64,000 nucleotides of DNA from Flavimobilis rhizosphaerae (GCF_014852685.1 NZ_JACZDF010000007.1:62001-126000); one strand, 5' to 3'. Positions 52,320 through 62,320 are shown, counted from the stretch's first letter. A program made the numbers and translations. The notes: generated from the letters alone by a model not told the origin.

Positions 52320-52330
52320 CAGCGTCCGGA

Positions 52331-52390
52331 CGCTCCGACGACGTGAGGCGCCCACCCCGCCTGGGGTGGGCGCCTCACGCCGTCGGAGCG
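52331..52390. terminator. Nested bidirectional terminator between RDD and DUF4191 genes
   Basis: Inner perfect 16-bp stem (52343-52358 with 52363-52378, loop GCCT) inside an outer perfect 10-bp stem (52331-52340 with 52381-52390). Confidence 0.85.
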
Positions 52391-52397
52391 GGGTGGA

Positions 52398-53132
52398 TCA
52401 GCGGCCGCGCATGCCCTTGCGGTCGACGCGCATGCGCGTGGGGTCGATGCCCTTGGGGATCGGCAGTCGCGCGGTCCCGAGCGCCTGGAGGCGCTTGAGG
52501 ACGACGGAGATCTCGTGCTTGTTGATCGCCGGCTTGAGCTTCGTCACGTGGCGGACGAGCTTGGGCAGAGGGATCTGCCCGGGCTCGCGGCCGATCTGGA
52601 CGACCGTCACAGGGACGTTCGGCAGGACGCGCACCGTACGCTTGCGCTCGTTCTCGCCGACACGCTGTGCGCGCGCCGCGGGCGCCTCGACGAAGAGGAC
52701 GACGCCCGGGCGACCGACGCCCCGGAACACCGCGTCGTGCGTGCGCGGGTCGATGAAGACGGGCTCCTGGTCGAACGTCCAGCCGCGCCGGATCGTGCCG
52801 AGCGCGGCGAGCGACGCCCCGGGCTGGCCTTCGATCCGTGCGTACGCGGCCCTCTCGGCGCGTCGCGCGAGGACGAACATCGCGCCGAGAACGGCGGTCG
52901 GCACGCCGAGGATGCCCCAGAACCAGAGGTTCTCGAACACGATGCCGAGGACGATCGCGACGGCGAGGATGCCAGCGAAGGTCCCGAGGATCCACCAGCG
53001 CACGGCGGGGTCCTGCGTGACCGTCATCTTGTAGGCGTCCCACACCTGGTGGTACCACCGGCGCTTCTTCACCTTGGTCTTCTTCGTGGCCGCCTGCGCG
53101 GGCGCAGCGGCGTCATCCTTCTTGCGGGCCAT
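52398..53132 (-). CDS. DUF4191 family membrane protein
   Basis: 244 residues: a basic N-terminus (MARKKDDAAAP, KKTKVKKRRW), two adjacent spans (WWILGTFAGILAVAIVLGIV and FWGILGVPTAVLGAMFVLA), and a cytoplasmic domain starting RAERAAYARIEGQPGASLAA and containing FIDPRTHDAVFRGVGRPGV and KHEISVVLKRLQALG. This is the DUF4191 plan found beside lipA in actinobacteria, as here. Function unknown. TAGACT lies 7 nt before the ATG at 53132. Confidence 0.8.
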   Translation of the reverse strand: MARKKDDAAAPAQAATKKTKVKKRRWYHQVWDAYKMTVTQDPAVRWWILGTFAGILAVAIVLGIVFENLWFWGILGVPTAVLGAMFVLARRAERAAYARIEGQPGASLAALGTIRRGWTFDQEPVFIDPRTHDAVFRGVGRPGVVLFVEAPAARAQRVGENERKRTVRVLPNVPVTVVQIGREPGQIPLPKLVRHVTKLKPAINKHEISVVLKRLQALGTARLPIPKGIDPTRMRVDRKGMRGR

Positions 53133-53145
53133 GATCGCCAGTCTA
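53133..53145 (-). promoter_or_regulatory. Candidate leaderless promoter of the DUF4191 gene
   Basis: TAGACT (53140-53145, minus strand), 7 nt, then ATG at 53132. Confidence 0.4.
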
Positions 53146-53167
53146 GTGCCGTTCGAGGGTGTCCCGG

Positions 53168-54181
53168 TCAGGACGTCGGCTGCTGGGAGAGGAGGTGAGC
53201 GGCTTCCTGGCGCGACGTCGTCGGTTCGGCAAGGTGCGCGAGCTCGGCAGGGATCTCGAGGCCGCGGCGCGTCATGGCCTGTCCCCAGAGGCGACCCGCG
53301 CGGTAGGAGGAGCGGACGAGCGGTCCGGACATCACGCCGAGGAAGCCGGTCGACTCGGCGACCTCCGAGAGGTGCACGAACTCCTCGGGCTTGACCCAGC
53401 GATCGACGGGGTGGTGTCGCGGGCTCGGGCGGAGGTACTGGGTGATCGTCAGGAGGTCGGTACCGGCCTCGTGGAGCGCGACGATCGCCTCCTCGGCCTC
53501 CTCGGTCGTCTCGCCCATGCCGAGAATGAGGTTCGACTTCGTGACGAAGCCGGCCTCGCGCGCCTGCGTGAGCACGGACAGGGAGCGGTCGTACCGGAAG
53601 CCGGGCCGGATCTGCTTGAAAATGCGTGGCACGGTCTCGAGGTTGTGCGCGAGCACCTCGGGGCGCGACGAGAAGACCTCGGCGAGAAGCTCGGGCACCG
53701 CGTTGAAGTCGGGGATGAGCAGCTCGACGCCAGTGCCCGGGTTGAGGGCGTGGATCTGCCGCACCGTCTCGGCGTAGAGCCAAGCACCGCCGTCGGGCAG
53801 GTCGTCACGGGCGACACCCGTGATCGTCGAGTACTTGAGGCCCATCTGGCGCACCGACTCCGCGACTCGCCGGGGCTCGTCACGGTCGAGCGCGGCGGGC
53901 TTTCCCGTGTCGATCTGGCAGAAGTCGCAGCGACGCGTGCACTCGGAGCCACCGATGAGGAACGTCGCCTCGCGGTCCTCCCAGCACTCGTAGATGTTGG
54001 GGCAGCCGGCTTCCTCGCACACGGTGTGGAGCCCGCCCGAGCGCACGAGATCCTTGAGCTCGGAGTACTCCGGGCCCATCGTCGCGCGGGTCTTGATCCA
54101 GCCCGGCTTCTTCTCGATCGGGACGGCGGCGTTGCGCGCCTCGACCCGCAGCATGCGGCGGCCCTCGGGTGCGATCGTCAC
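53168..54181 (-). CDS. lipA: Lipoyl synthase
   Basis: Radical SAM enzyme that inserts two sulfurs into protein-bound octanoate. 337 residues with the auxiliary cluster motif [12 protein letters not shown] (about residue 55) and the radical SAM cluster motif CTRRCDFC (about 81). The C-terminal [10 protein letters not shown] segment supplies the conserved Ser-Tyr. GTG at 54181 has AGGAGAG upstream. Works directly after LipB, encoded next. Confidence 0.95.
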   Translation of the reverse strand: MTIAPEGRRMLRVEARNAAVPIEKKPGWIKTRATMGPEYSELKDLVRSGGLHTVCEEAGCPNIYECWEDREATFLIGGSECTRRCDFCQIDTGKPAALDRDEPRRVAESVRQMGLKYSTITGVARDDLPDGGAWLYAETVRQIHALNPGTGVELLIPDFNAVPELLAEVFSSRPEVLAHNLETVPRIFKQIRPGFRYDRSLSVLTQAREAGFVTKSNLILGMGETTEEAEEAIVALHEAGTDLLTITQYLRPSPRHHPVDRWVKPEEFVHLSEVAESTGFLGVMSGPLVRSSYRAGRLWGQAMTRRGLEIPAELAHLAEPTTSRQEAAHLLSQQPTS

Positions 54182-54275
54182 GTGCTCTCCTGGGTTCTCA
54201 GGGACGGAGGTCCCAGCGTACGTCGGGGGCTGTCGTCGCGGGCGGGGATCCGGTTGCCGGACGCTGCCCCGCAGG

Positions 54276-54956
54276 TCAGGCGGACGACTCCTCGAGCGTC
54301 CGTCGGACGAGGTCGGAGGGCCCGGAAGCGCGCAACGGCGCCAGTTCGCGGGCGAGGTGGTCGACGAGCCGGTCGGCGACGCCAGCGGGTGTGAGCGGGA
54401 CGCCCGTCGCACGCGTGAGGGACGTCACGTCGGCATCATCGATGCCGCAGGGAACGATCCGGTCGAACGCGGTGAGGTCCGGGTCGACGTTGAGCGCGAG
54501 CCCGTGCATCGTCACGCCCTTGGCGACCCGGCAGCCGATCGCGGCGACCTTCGCGTCGGGCGCGCCGGGCACCCACACTCCGCTGCGCCCGTCGACGCGG
54601 ACGGTTGCGAGGCCGTGGTCCGTGCACAGCGTGATGATCGCCTCCTCGAGGGCGCGCACGTACGCGACGACGTCGACCGGTTCCGCGAGACGCAGGATCG
54701 GGTACACGACGAGCTGTCCGGGGCCGTGCCACGTGATGCGTCCGCCGCGGTCGATCTCAACGACGCGCGTGCCGTCCGTCGGCAGGTCACTGCGCCGGGT
54801 ACGACGTCCGGCCGTGTAGACGCCGGCGTGCTCGAGCACGAGGAGCGTGTCGGGCCGGCGGCCCTCGAGGACGTCCGAGTGGACGCGACGTTGCAGCTCC
54901 CAGGTCTCCTCGAAGTCGCGCAGCTGCGTCCCGAGACCGAGGTCGACGACATCCAT
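54276..54956 (-). CDS. lipB: Octanoyltransferase
   Basis: Moves octanoate from ACP to lipoyl domains. 226 residues: [38 protein letters not shown], the catalytic Lys in [16 protein letters not shown] and the catalytic Cys in [23 protein letters not shown] lies exactly 6 nt before the ATG at 54956 and no ribosome site is seen. Together with LipA it supplies the cofactor to the two lipoyl domains of the E2 at 57-58.7 kb. Confidence 0.95.
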   Translation of the reverse strand: MDVVDLGLGTQLRDFEETWELQRRVHSDVLEGRRPDTLLVLEHAGVYTAGRRTRRSDLPTDGTRVVEIDRGGRITWHGPGQLVVYPILRLAEPVDVVAYVRALEEAIITLCTDHGLATVRVDGRSGVWVPGAPDAKVAAIGCRVAKGVTMHGLALNVDPDLTAFDRIVPCGIDDADVTSLTRATGVPLTPAGVADRLVDHLARELAPLRASGPSDLVRRTLEESSA

Positions 54957-54968
54957 GCCGCCACGGTA
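54957..54968 (-). promoter_or_regulatory. Candidate leaderless promoter of lipB
   Basis: TACCGT (54963-54968, minus strand), 6 nt, then ATG at 54956. Confidence 0.45.
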
Positions 54969-55065
54969 ACCCGTGGCGGCCCGGACCGTCGGCGCGGTCC
55001 GCGGCCCGTGCACCGGAGCCTGTGGATGACGCCCACGCACGGCCGCGACGCGCTTGGATGCAGGG

Positions 55066-56928
55066 ATGGACGACGAGCGCAGAGTGTTGCCCGAGCCCGA
55101 CGATGCGGCGCGTGCCGACCTCAGACCGCCGAGATCATCGGGGCCGGACGTCTGGCGCGTCGTCGGGGCGACGTCCGGGGCCGTCCCCGACCCGACGCCC
55201 GGGCGGGATGCCCCCGTGAACCAGCCGGACGTCGACGAGGCATTGCTGCGCCTCGGCCTCCGCCTTGTCGACGACCGCGACACGACAGGGCCGTGGATGG
55301 CGGAGAGCAACGACGGCGTCGTGCACGACGTGACGGCGCTCGCCGTCGAGAGCGTCGAACGGTGGGAGGTGCTGCGCCCGCGGACGACGGCGCTCCTCGG
55401 ACTCGAGCACGAGAACGTCGTCCCGCTCGTCGGTGCTCTGCCGGTCGGTGATCCCGACGCCGAGGCCCCGCGCACGCTCGTCCTCGTGTGGCTCCCTGCC
55501 TTGGCGCAGCGACGTCCGGACGTCGCCCGTGCGGCGACGGCACGCGAGCTGCTCGACGTGCTCGTCACGGCGTGCCGGGGAACGGTCGCGCTCCGCGCGT
55601 GCGGGATCGACGTGCCTGGGGCCGCAGCCGTGGCGTCGCTCTGTGCCGCCGGCGCATGGCAGGAGCGTCCGCAGCTCCATCCCTGGCTCTGGTGCGGGGA
55701 GCCCCCCGCGGCGTCCTCCGACCTGTCCGACGTCACCCGTGCGGTGGCCGGCGCGGTGGCCCGGCAGGCCGAGCGGGACGGCACGGCGCTTCCGCGCCGG
55801 GTCCGGGACCTGCTCACCGCAGGGACGGGGCCTGCGGCACCCGCGCCCGGCGACCTCGCGGTGCGCGCGATCGAGCTCCTCGGCGACGCGTCGGTGACGA
55901 CGAGTCCCTCGACGTCCGGGGTCGCTGGGGCAGCGGCACATGGTGAAGCCTTGGGCGGCGACTGGCGCGAGATCGTCAGAGGCGGCCCCGCCCCGCTCGT
56001 CGTCGCACCGCCGCAGGCGCGACGTCACGGCAGGCTCCGGCCGCCGGAGCCGGGGGAGAGGAGGACGCACGACCCCGCTGCCGGCAGCACCGCGGCGCCC
56101 GCGACGACGCTCCCGGCGCGGCCGACAGCCCCGACCCGTGTGGCCGCAAGCTCGACGGGGCAAAGAGGACGACGCCCATCGGACGCGCAGGCCTCCTCAG
56201 CCCAGGTTCCGGGTGCGCCCGGGCGGACGGCCGCAGCACGAACCCCCGGTGGAGCATCCTTGCGGGGCCTGCGACGTCCAAGCGGCCGCGGGCGCCGACA
56301 TGGCGTCGTCGTGGGCGTCGTGCTCCTCGTGGCCGGCGGAGTCGGCGTGGCAGTGCACGGCGCGCCGTTCGGCGATGCGCCGAGGAGCCGTCCCGCGGCC
56401 GCGTCCGCGACGCCGCAGGTGACTGCGGCGCCACCGTCGCAGCCCGAGGACCACCCGGTCGCCGCAGGCGCGCCAGCGCCCGGGGCGCACGCATCGGGCA
56501 CGGATCCTGTCCCGGAGGACACGGAGGTGTCCGGACCCGGAGACCCCGCCGCCGCCGCCCGCCGGGCGACCGTCGGTCGGGTCGAGCTGCTGGCGGCCCT
56601 TGCCCCCGTGCCCGCGTCGCGGCGGACGCAGGCCGCGGCGGACGTCGATGCGCGCCTCGGCGAGCTCGTCGCCGCGGGGCCGGTGCGGGACGCCGACCGT
56701 GCGTTCGTCGAGCGAGTGCTCAGCGGGGATGAGGTGCCGCCGCAGGTCCGCGCCGAGGTGAGGGCCGCCGAGGTCGTCAGCCAGGACTCGGCGTCGGCGA
56801 CCGTCGCCATGACGTACGCGCTCGTCCCTGGCGGCGGGGCGATGCAGCAGACCCTCCGGCTCGTGCTCGACGGCGGCGGGTGGAAGGTCGTCTCGGTCAC
56901 TGACTCGTCGGGGGAGCCCCGGACCTGA
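55066..56928 (+). CDS. Membrane protein with degenerate kinase-like cytoplasmic domain
   Basis: 620 residues. Residues about 55-275 resemble a protein kinase fold stripped of its active-site motifs (LLGLEHENVVPLVGALPVGD looks like the alphaC-beta4 region, LVLVWLPALAQRRPDV like the hinge). I see no Gly-rich loop, HRD or DFG. A Pro/Ala/Arg-rich linker follows, then one membrane span (VVVGVVLLVAGGVGVAVHG, about 430), and an extracellular part ending in a domain like SnoaL/DUF4878-type folds (ATVAMTYALVPGGGAMQQTL, WKVVSVTDSSG). The plan recalls MviN-type pseudokinases or sensor pseudokinases of cell wall control in actinobacteria, but the partner is unknown. TTGGAT lies 6 nt before the ATG. Confidence 0.6.
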   Translation: MDDERRVLPEPDDAARADLRPPRSSGPDVWRVVGATSGAVPDPTPGRDAPVNQPDVDEALLRLGLRLVDDRDTTGPWMAESNDGVVHDVTALAVESVERWEVLRPRTTALLGLEHENVVPLVGALPVGDPDAEAPRTLVLVWLPALAQRRPDVARAATARELLDVLVTACRGTVALRACGIDVPGAAAVASLCAAGAWQERPQLHPWLWCGEPPAASSDLSDVTRAVAGAVARQAERDGTALPRRVRDLLTAGTGPAAPAPGDLAVRAIELLGDASVTTSPSTSGVAGAAAHGEALGGDWREIVRGGPAPLVVAPPQARRHGRLRPPEPGERRTHDPAAGSTAAPATTLPARPTAPTRVAASSTGQRGRRPSDAQASSAQVPGAPGRTAAARTPGGASLRGLRRPSGRGRRHGVVVGVVLLVAGGVGVAVHGAPFGDAPRSRPAAASATPQVTAAPPSQPEDHPVAAGAPAPGAHASGTDPVPEDTEVSGPGDPAAAARRATVGRVELLAALAPVPASRRTQAAADVDARLGELVAAGPVRDADRAFVERVLSGDEVPPQVRAEVRAAEVVSQDSASATVAMTYALVPGGGAMQQTLRLVLDGGGWKVVSVTDSSGEPRT

Positions 56929-56940
56929 GTCCCGGCATGC

Positions 56941-56982
56941 ACGAAGCCCGTCGTGCCGCTAGTGCGGCACGACGGGCTTCGT
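56941..56982. terminator. Bidirectional terminator before the E2 gene
   Basis: Perfect 19-bp arms (56941-56959 and 56964-56982) with a TAGT loop, between convergent genes. Confidence 0.85.
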
Positions 56983-56993
56983 TCACGCTCGTG

Positions 56994-58751
56994 TCAGAGA
57001 CCGACCTCGGACTCGAACGCGCCCTCCTCGATGCGGCGCTTGACCGCCATGAGGTAGCGCGACGCGTCCGCGCCGTCGACCAGGCGGTGGTCGTACGACA
57101 GGGAGAGGTAGCAGATCTGACGGATCGCGATGACGTCCTGGCCGTCCTCGTCCTGGATGACCGCGGGACGCTTGACGATCGTGCCCGTGCCGAGGATCGC
57201 GGACGTGCCGCCGGGGACGATGGGCGTGTCGATGAGCGCGCCGCCCGACCCCGTGTTGGTGATCGTGAACGTCGCACCGCCGAGCTCGTCCGGCGTCACC
57301 TTGTTGTCCCGCGTCCGCGTGGCGAGGTCCGCGATCTTGCGGGAGAGGCCAGCGAGGTTGAGGTCGCCCGCGTCGTGGATGACGGGGACGAGCAGGCCGC
57401 GCGGGGTGTCGACCGCGATGCCGACGTTCTCCTGGCCGTGGTACGTGATGACGTCGTCCGCGAGCACGCCGTTGATCTTCGGGAAGGCCTTGAGGGCCTC
57501 GACCGCCGCAAGCGTGAAGAACGGCAGGAACGTGAGGTTCGCGCCTTCGCGTGCCTTGAAGCCGTCCTTCGCCTTCGCACGCAGTCGTGCGACCTTCGTG
57601 ACGTCAACCTCGACGACAGTCGTCAGTTGAGCCTGCGTCTGCAGGGCCTCGACCATGCGGGTCGCAATGATCTTGCGGAGGCGGCTGGCCTTCTCGGTCG
57701 TGCCGCGCAGCGGGGAGACCTCGAGCTTCGTCGACGGCTTCGCGGCCGCAGCGGGCGCGGCGGCGGGAGCCGGGGCGGCCTGTGCGGCGGCAGCCTTGGC
57801 GGCCGCCTCGAGGACGTCCTCCTTGCGGATACGACCGCCGACGCCCGTGCCCGTGAGCGACGCGACGTCGACACCCTTCTCGGCCGCGAGCTTGCGGACG
57901 AGCGGGGTGAGGTAGCCCGATGCCTGCTGGGCGGCTGCCGACGGCGCCGGTGCGGCAGGCTCGGATGCCGGCGCCGCGGCCGGGGCCGGTGCAGGCGCGG
58001 CTGCGGCCGGTGCCGGAGCTGCAGCAGGGGCCGGCGCGGGGGCGGGCGCCGGAGCGGCTGCGGCGGGTGCCGGAGCGGCGGCAGGTGCCGGAGCGGCGGC
58101 GGGCGCGGCGCCCGAGCCGACGACGGCGAGCGCCGTCCCGACCTCGACCGTCTCGTCCTCCTGGACGAGGATCTGCTGGAGCGTGCCAGCGACGGGCGAG
58201 GGGATCTCGGTGTCGACCTTGTCGGTCGAGACCTCGAGGAGCGGCTCGTCGACCTCGACCGCGTCGCCGACCTGCTTGAGCCAGCGGGTGACGGTTCCCT
58301 CGGTCACCGATTCGCCGAGCGCGGGCATGACGACCTGCTCACCCTCGCCGCCGGACGCGCTCGCCGGCGCGTCGGACGACGGTGCGGGTGCTGCCTCGGG
58401 CGCAGCCTCGGCGACAGCGGTCGCCGAGGCGTCCGGGGCGGGCTGGGCCGGAGCGGCCTCGGCAGGTGCGGCCTCGGCGGGCGCAGCCTCCGCGGCCGCC
58501 TCGCCACTGCCCGAGCCGTCGCCGACGAACGCGAGGTCGGTGCCGACCTCGACGGTCTCGTCCTCCTCGACGAGGATCTTCTCGAGCACGCCCGCGACGG
58601 GCGAGGGGATCTCGGTGTCGACCTTGTCGGTCGAGACCTCGAGCAAGGGCTCGTCGACCTCGACGCGCTCGCCAACCTGCTTGAGCCAGCGGGTGACGGT
58701 TCCCTCGGTGACGGACTCGCCCAGCGCGGGCATCTTGACGGCTTCAGACAT
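56994..58751 (-). CDS. sucB: Dihydrolipoamide acyltransferase (E2) with two lipoyl domains
   Basis: 585 residues. Two lipoyl domains (lipoyl Lys in [16 protein letters not shown] at about 43 and 165) are separated and followed by Ala/Pro-rich flexible linkers. Then come a peripheral subunit-binding domain ([20 protein letters not shown] and [11 protein letters not shown]) and the catalytic acyltransferase domain ending in [16 protein letters not shown] (catalytic His and Asp). Domain plan and the adjacent lpd gene fit the actinobacterial E2 used with AceE; by name such proteins are variously called SucB, AceF or DlaT. CTGAGGAGAG precedes the ATG. lpd lies 32 nt upstream in the same direction. 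Confidence 0.9.
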   Translation of the reverse strand: MSEAVKMPALGESVTEGTVTRWLKQVGERVEVDEPLLEVSTDKVDTEIPSPVAGVLEKILVEEDETVEVGTDLAFVGDGSGSGEAAAEAAPAEAAPAEAAPAQPAPDASATAVAEAAPEAAPAPSSDAPASASGGEGEQVVMPALGESVTEGTVTRWLKQVGDAVEVDEPLLEVSTDKVDTEIPSPVAGTLQQILVQEDETVEVGTALAVVGSGAAPAAAPAPAAAPAPAAAAPAPAPAPAPAAAPAPAAAAPAPAPAAAPASEPAAPAPSAAAQQASGYLTPLVRKLAAEKGVDVASLTGTGVGGRIRKEDVLEAAAKAAAAQAAPAPAAAPAAAAKPSTKLEVSPLRGTTEKASRLRKIIATRMVEALQTQAQLTTVVEVDVTKVARLRAKAKDGFKAREGANLTFLPFFTLAAVEALKAFPKINGVLADDVITYHGQENVGIAVDTPRGLLVPVIHDAGDLNLAGLSRKIADLATRTRDNKVTPDELGGATFTITNTGSGGALIDTPIVPGGTSAILGTGTIVKRPAVIQDEDGQDVIAIRQICYLSLSYDHRLVDGADASRYLMAVKRRIEEGAFESEVGL

Positions 58752-58783
58752 GGTTCTGTCTCTCCTCAGGTTTCCGGCTGGGA

Positions 58784-60166
58784 TCAGTTGTGAGCGTGGA
58801 GCGGCTTGCCCGCGAGAGCGAGGAACGCCTCGCCGAGGGCCTCGTTCTGCGTGGGGTGGGCGTGGACGAGGTTCGCGACGTCCTCGGGGTAGGCCTCCCA
58901 GTTGACGATGAGCTGGCCCTCGCCGATGAGCTCACCGACGCGCGACCCGATCATGTGGACGCCGACGACGGGACCGTCCTTGCGGCGCACGAGCTTGATG
59001 AAGCCCTGGGTCGCGAGGATCTGGCTCTTGCCGTTGCCGCCGAGGTTGTACTCGAGGGCCTCGACCTGGTCGTCGCCGTAGAGCTCCTTGGCCTTTGCCT
59101 CGGTGACGCCGACGGAGCCGACCTCGGGCTCGCAGTAGGTGACGCGCGGGATTCCCGACTCGTCGATGGGCAGCGGCGACAGGCCGGCGATCTGCTCGGC
59201 GACGAAGATGCCCTGCGCGAAGCCGCGGTGGGCGAGCTGCAGGCCCGGGACGATGTCGCCCGCGGCGTAGATGTTGCCGACACCCGTGTGGAGGCGCTCG
59301 TCGACGATGACGAAGCCGCGGTCCATCGTGATGCCCTGGGCCTCGAAGCCGAGGTCCGCGGTGCGCGGGCCGCGGCCTACGGCGACGAGCAGGATCTCGG
59401 CGTCGAACGTCTTGCCGGACTCGAGTGTGACGTGGACGCCGCCCTCGTCCTGCGTGACACCGGAGAAGCGGTCGCCGACGGAGAAGTTGATGCCGCGCTT
59501 GCGGAACTGGCGCTCGAGCGCCTTCGAGATGGCCTCGTCCTCGGCGGGGACGAGGTGGGGCAGGCCCTCGACGACGGTGACGTCGGCACCGAACGACTTC
59601 CAGACCGACGCGAACTCGACGCCGATGACTCCGCCGCCGAGCACGATCGCCGAGCCGGGGACGTAGTCGAGGTGGAGTGCCTGGTCGGACGTCATGACGC
59701 GTCCGCCGATCTCGAGGCCCGGGAGCGAGCGAGCGTAGGAGCCGGTCGCGAGGACGATGTTGCGGCCCTTGATGACCTGGCCGTTCACCTCGACGGCGTC
59801 GGGGCCGACGAGCTTGCCGTGGCCCTCGACGAGCGTCACCTGGCGCGACTTCACAAGGCCCTGGAGACCCTTGTAGAGGCGCGAGATCACGCCCTCCTTG
59901 TAGGAGTTGACGCCTGCCATGTCGATGCCCTTGAGCTCGGTGTTGACACCGAACTTGGAGCCCTCGCGGGCATTGTCGGCGAGCTCGGCGGCGTGCAGGA
60001 GCGCCTTCGTCGGGATGCAGCCGTTGTGGAGGCACGTGCCACCCAGCTTGTTCTCCTCGACGAGCGCGACGGAGAGGCCCAGCTGGGCTCCGCGCAGGGC
60101 GGTGGCGTAGCCGCCGCTTCCTCCGCCGAGGACGACGATGTCGAAAGTGCCGTTGGTGTCGGCCAC
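58784..60166 (-). CDS. lpdA: Dihydrolipoyl dehydrogenase (E3)
   Basis: Reoxidises dihydrolipoyl groups with FAD and NAD+. 460 residues: FAD fold [20 protein letters not shown], redox disulfide [17 protein letters not shown] (Cys about 44 and 49), NAD fold [19 protein letters not shown] loop NIYAAGDI, and the C-terminal catalytic His-Glu in [20 protein letters not shown] lies 6 nt before the GTG at 60166. First gene of the lpd-E2 operon. Confidence 0.95.
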   Translation of the reverse strand: MADTNGTFDIVVLGGGSGGYATALRGAQLGLSVALVEENKLGGTCLHNGCIPTKALLHAAELADNAREGSKFGVNTELKGIDMAGVNSYKEGVISRLYKGLQGLVKSRQVTLVEGHGKLVGPDAVEVNGQVIKGRNIVLATGSYARSLPGLEIGGRVMTSDQALHLDYVPGSAIVLGGGVIGVEFASVWKSFGADVTVVEGLPHLVPAEDEAISKALERQFRKRGINFSVGDRFSGVTQDEGGVHVTLESGKTFDAEILLVAVGRGPRTADLGFEAQGITMDRGFVIVDERLHTGVGNIYAAGDIVPGLQLAHRGFAQGIFVAEQIAGLSPLPIDESGIPRVTYCEPEVGSVGVTEAKAKELYGDDQVEALEYNLGGNGKSQILATQGFIKLVRRKDGPVVGVHMIGSRVGELIGEGQLIVNWEAYPEDVANLVHAHPTQNEALGEAFLALAGKPLHAHN

Positions 60167-60305
60167 GTGCAGCTCCTTAGATGCGAACGGTCGGCGGTCA
60201 CGCCGACTTCATCTTGTCATCAGTAGGACTCTCGGCCCAACCGGATCGGCCGCGGCGTGCTGTGATGCCGCTGACACCCACCGTGAGGGTGACGCCGTCG
60301 CTCGC

Positions 60306-60317
60306 TACGATCGCGGG
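60306..60317 (+). promoter_or_regulatory. Candidate leaderless promoter of the gene at 60318
   Basis: TACGAT, exactly 6 nt, then ATG. Confidence 0.45.
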
Positions 60318-60662
60318 ATGAGCTTCTTCCGTCGCCGTCCGCGTGACGGCGGTCCAGCCCGGTCCGGCCGGGAGGGGCGGGCCACCGTCGCGCACCTCTC
60401 GGAGTTCGTCGCGTCCCGCACGGGCGTCGAGGCCTACGTCGAACCGCCGACGCGTGACACCCCCGCGACCGTGCTCCTCGTCGCGACGACGGGGGAGTGG
60501 ACGCGACGAGCCACGCCCGACGAGCGCACGGCGTTCGACGTCGCAGGGTCGCTCGGCGTCCCGGTGTACAACGTGCGGTTCACGGGGTACCCCCAGCGCT
60601 ACCGCGACTGGGGCACGCGCCAGAAGGGCCGCCGCCTCACCCAGGACCCACCGACAGCGTAG
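60318..60662 (+). CDS. Small conserved hypothetical protein
   Basis: 114 residues: basic N-terminus (MSFFRRRPRDGG), then VAHLSEFVASRTGVEAYVEP, TPATVLLVATTGEWTRRATP and GSLGVPVYNVRFTGYPQRYRDWG. This pattern is shared by short actinobacterial proteins often labelled oxidoreductase without evidence. No catalytic motif or membrane span is visible. Divergent from lpd, convergent with pepA. Confidence 0.7.
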   Translation: MSFFRRRPRDGGPARSGREGRATVAHLSEFVASRTGVEAYVEPPTRDTPATVLLVATTGEWTRRATPDERTAFDVAGSLGVPVYNVRFTGYPQRYRDWGTRQKGRRLTQDPPTA

Positions 60663-60675
60663 GCCGTCGCCGACG

Positions 60676-60716
60676 ACGAAGGCGTGCCCCCGCACCGAGC
60701 GGGAGCACGCCTTCGT
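60676..60716. terminator. Bidirectional terminator before pepA
   Basis: 18-bp arms (60676-60693 and 60699-60716) with one mismatch and an ACCGA loop, between convergent genes. Confidence 0.75.
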
Positions 60717-60735
60717 GGTCGTGCGAGCGGGAGGC

Positions 60736-62199
60736 TCAGGCCTTCGCGGAGCGGCCCTCGACGAACGCGAGCAGCGTGCGCACACCCACGCCCGTGCCTC
60801 CGACCGGGGTGTAGCCGTACGCGGCGCCCTCGTTGAACGCGGGGCCCGCGATGTCGAGGTGCGCCCACGGCGTGCCGTCCGTGAACTCCTGGAGGAAGAG
60901 CCCGGCCGTGAGCATGCCTCCGGCGCGTCCGCCGATGTTCGCGATGTCCGCGACCTTCGAGTCGAGCGAGGGGCGCAGCTCGGCGGGCAGGGGCATGGGC
61001 CAGAACTGCTCGCCCGCGGCCTCGGCAGCCGCGACGACCTCGCCGCGGACGTCGTCGGTGCCCATGACGCCCGAGACGCGGTCGCCGAGCGCGATGATCT
61101 GCGCGCCCGTGAGCGTCGCGATGTCGAGGACGACGTCCGTGCCGTCCTCGACGGCCGCGACGAGCCCGTCCGCCATGACGAGGCGACCCTCGGCGTCGGT
61201 GTTGAGGACCTCGACGGTCTTGCCGCCACGCATCGTCACGACGTCGGCGGGACGTTGGGCGCCGCCACCGGGCATGTTCTCGGCGAGGCACAGGTAGCCG
61301 GTGACGGCGACGTCGCTGCCGAGACGCGCCGCGGCGACGACGGTCGAGAGGACGGCTGCGGCACCGGCCATGTCGGACTTCATGGCCTCCATGCCCTTGG
61401 CGGGCTTGATGGAGATGCCGCCCGTGTCGAAGGTGATCCCCTTGCCGACGAGCGCGACGCGCGCGGCGGGACGGCTCGGCGTGTAGGCGAGCTTGACGAG
61501 GCGGGGACCGCGCGTCGAGCCCTGGCCGACACCAGCGATGCCCCCGTAGCCGCCCGCGACGAGCGCCTTCTCGTCGAGGATCGTGACCTTGACGCCCGTG
61601 CCCTTGGCCGCGGCCTTGGCTGCGTCGGCGAACGCTGCGGGGAAGAGGTCGTTCGGGGCTGCGTTGACGAGGTCGCGGGCCGCGTTGATCGCGGACGTGA
61701 CGATCTCGGCGCGCTCGACCGCGTCCTTCGCGGCACGGGTCCGCGCAGCGGGTGAGGCGAGCTCGAGGACGGTCGCGGGCGTCGTCTCGTCGGCCGTGCG
61801 GTAGCGGTTGAAGACGTACGCGCCGAGGAGGGCGCCCTCGGCGATGGCGCCGACCGCGTCGGCGTCGTCGGCGGGGAGCGCGAGGACGGTCCTGCCGCCG
61901 CCGAGCGTGCGCACTGCCGCGCCCGCGGCGCGGCGGAGGGCCTCGGCGTCAGGGGCCGACGTGCCGACGCCTGCGAGGGCGAGGACGCCAGCCTCGACGC
62001 CGGTGGGTGCCGGGACGCGCACGACCTCGTCGAGCGCGCCGGAGACGCCGAGGGCCCGGGCGTGGGCGGCGAGGCCGCGCACGGAGTCGGGCACGTCGCC
62101 GAGGACGACGACGGCGTCATCGACGACCGCCGTCGCGACGACGAGCGCGTCGGCGGCGAGGGAGAAGGGGTTCTTGCCGGTGAGAGTCAGGTCAGCCAC
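60736..62199 (-). CDS. pepA: Leucyl aminopeptidase (M17 family)
   Basis: 487 residues. The C-terminal half has the two-metal site: GKGITFDTGGISIKPAKGME (Lys and Asp ligands), MKSDMAGAAAVL and the signature NTDAEGRLVMADG with Asp, Glu and catalytic Arg. The N-terminal half is the variable hexamer-forming domain. It releases N-terminal amino acids from peptides. GTG at 62199 has TAGCAT exactly 6 nt upstream and no ribosome site. Confidence 0.93.
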   Translation of the reverse strand: MADLTLTGKNPFSLAADALVVATAVVDDAVVVLGDVPDSVRGLAAHARALGVSGALDEVVRVPAPTGVEAGVLALAGVGTSAPDAEALRRAAGAAVRTLGGGRTVLALPADDADAVGAIAEGALLGAYVFNRYRTADETTPATVLELASPAARTRAAKDAVERAEIVTSAINAARDLVNAAPNDLFPAAFADAAKAAAKGTGVKVTILDEKALVAGGYGGIAGVGQGSTRGPRLVKLAYTPSRPAARVALVGKGITFDTGGISIKPAKGMEAMKSDMAGAAAVLSTVVAAARLGSDVAVTGYLCLAENMPGGGAQRPADVVTMRGGKTVEVLNTDAEGRLVMADGLVAAVEDGTDVVLDIATLTGAQIIALGDRVSGVMGTDDVRGEVVAAAEAAGEQFWPMPLPAELRPSLDSKVADIANIGGRAGGMLTAGLFLQEFTDGTPWAHLDIAGPAFNEGAAYGYTPVGGTGVGVRTLLAFVEGRSAKA

Positions 62200-62211
62200 C
62201 CCTCGATGCTA
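62200..62211 (-). promoter_or_regulatory. Candidate leaderless promoter of pepA
   Basis: TAGCAT (62206-62211, minus strand), 6 nt, then GTG at 62199. Confidence 0.45.
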
Positions 62212-62320
62212 GCCCGAGTGTCCGACATCCGGACGGGACCCCGGGCACATCCGTGCGTCGGTGCAGGCGGGGACCGGAGGTCCGCCCCCTGCGCACGCCG
62301 CGACCGGTACTCTCGGAGCC

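Noticed and set aside
57960-58110. A tandem DNA repeat between the lipoyl domains of the E2 gene
   Set aside because: It simply encodes the Ala/Pro-rich flexible linkers usual in E2 proteins.
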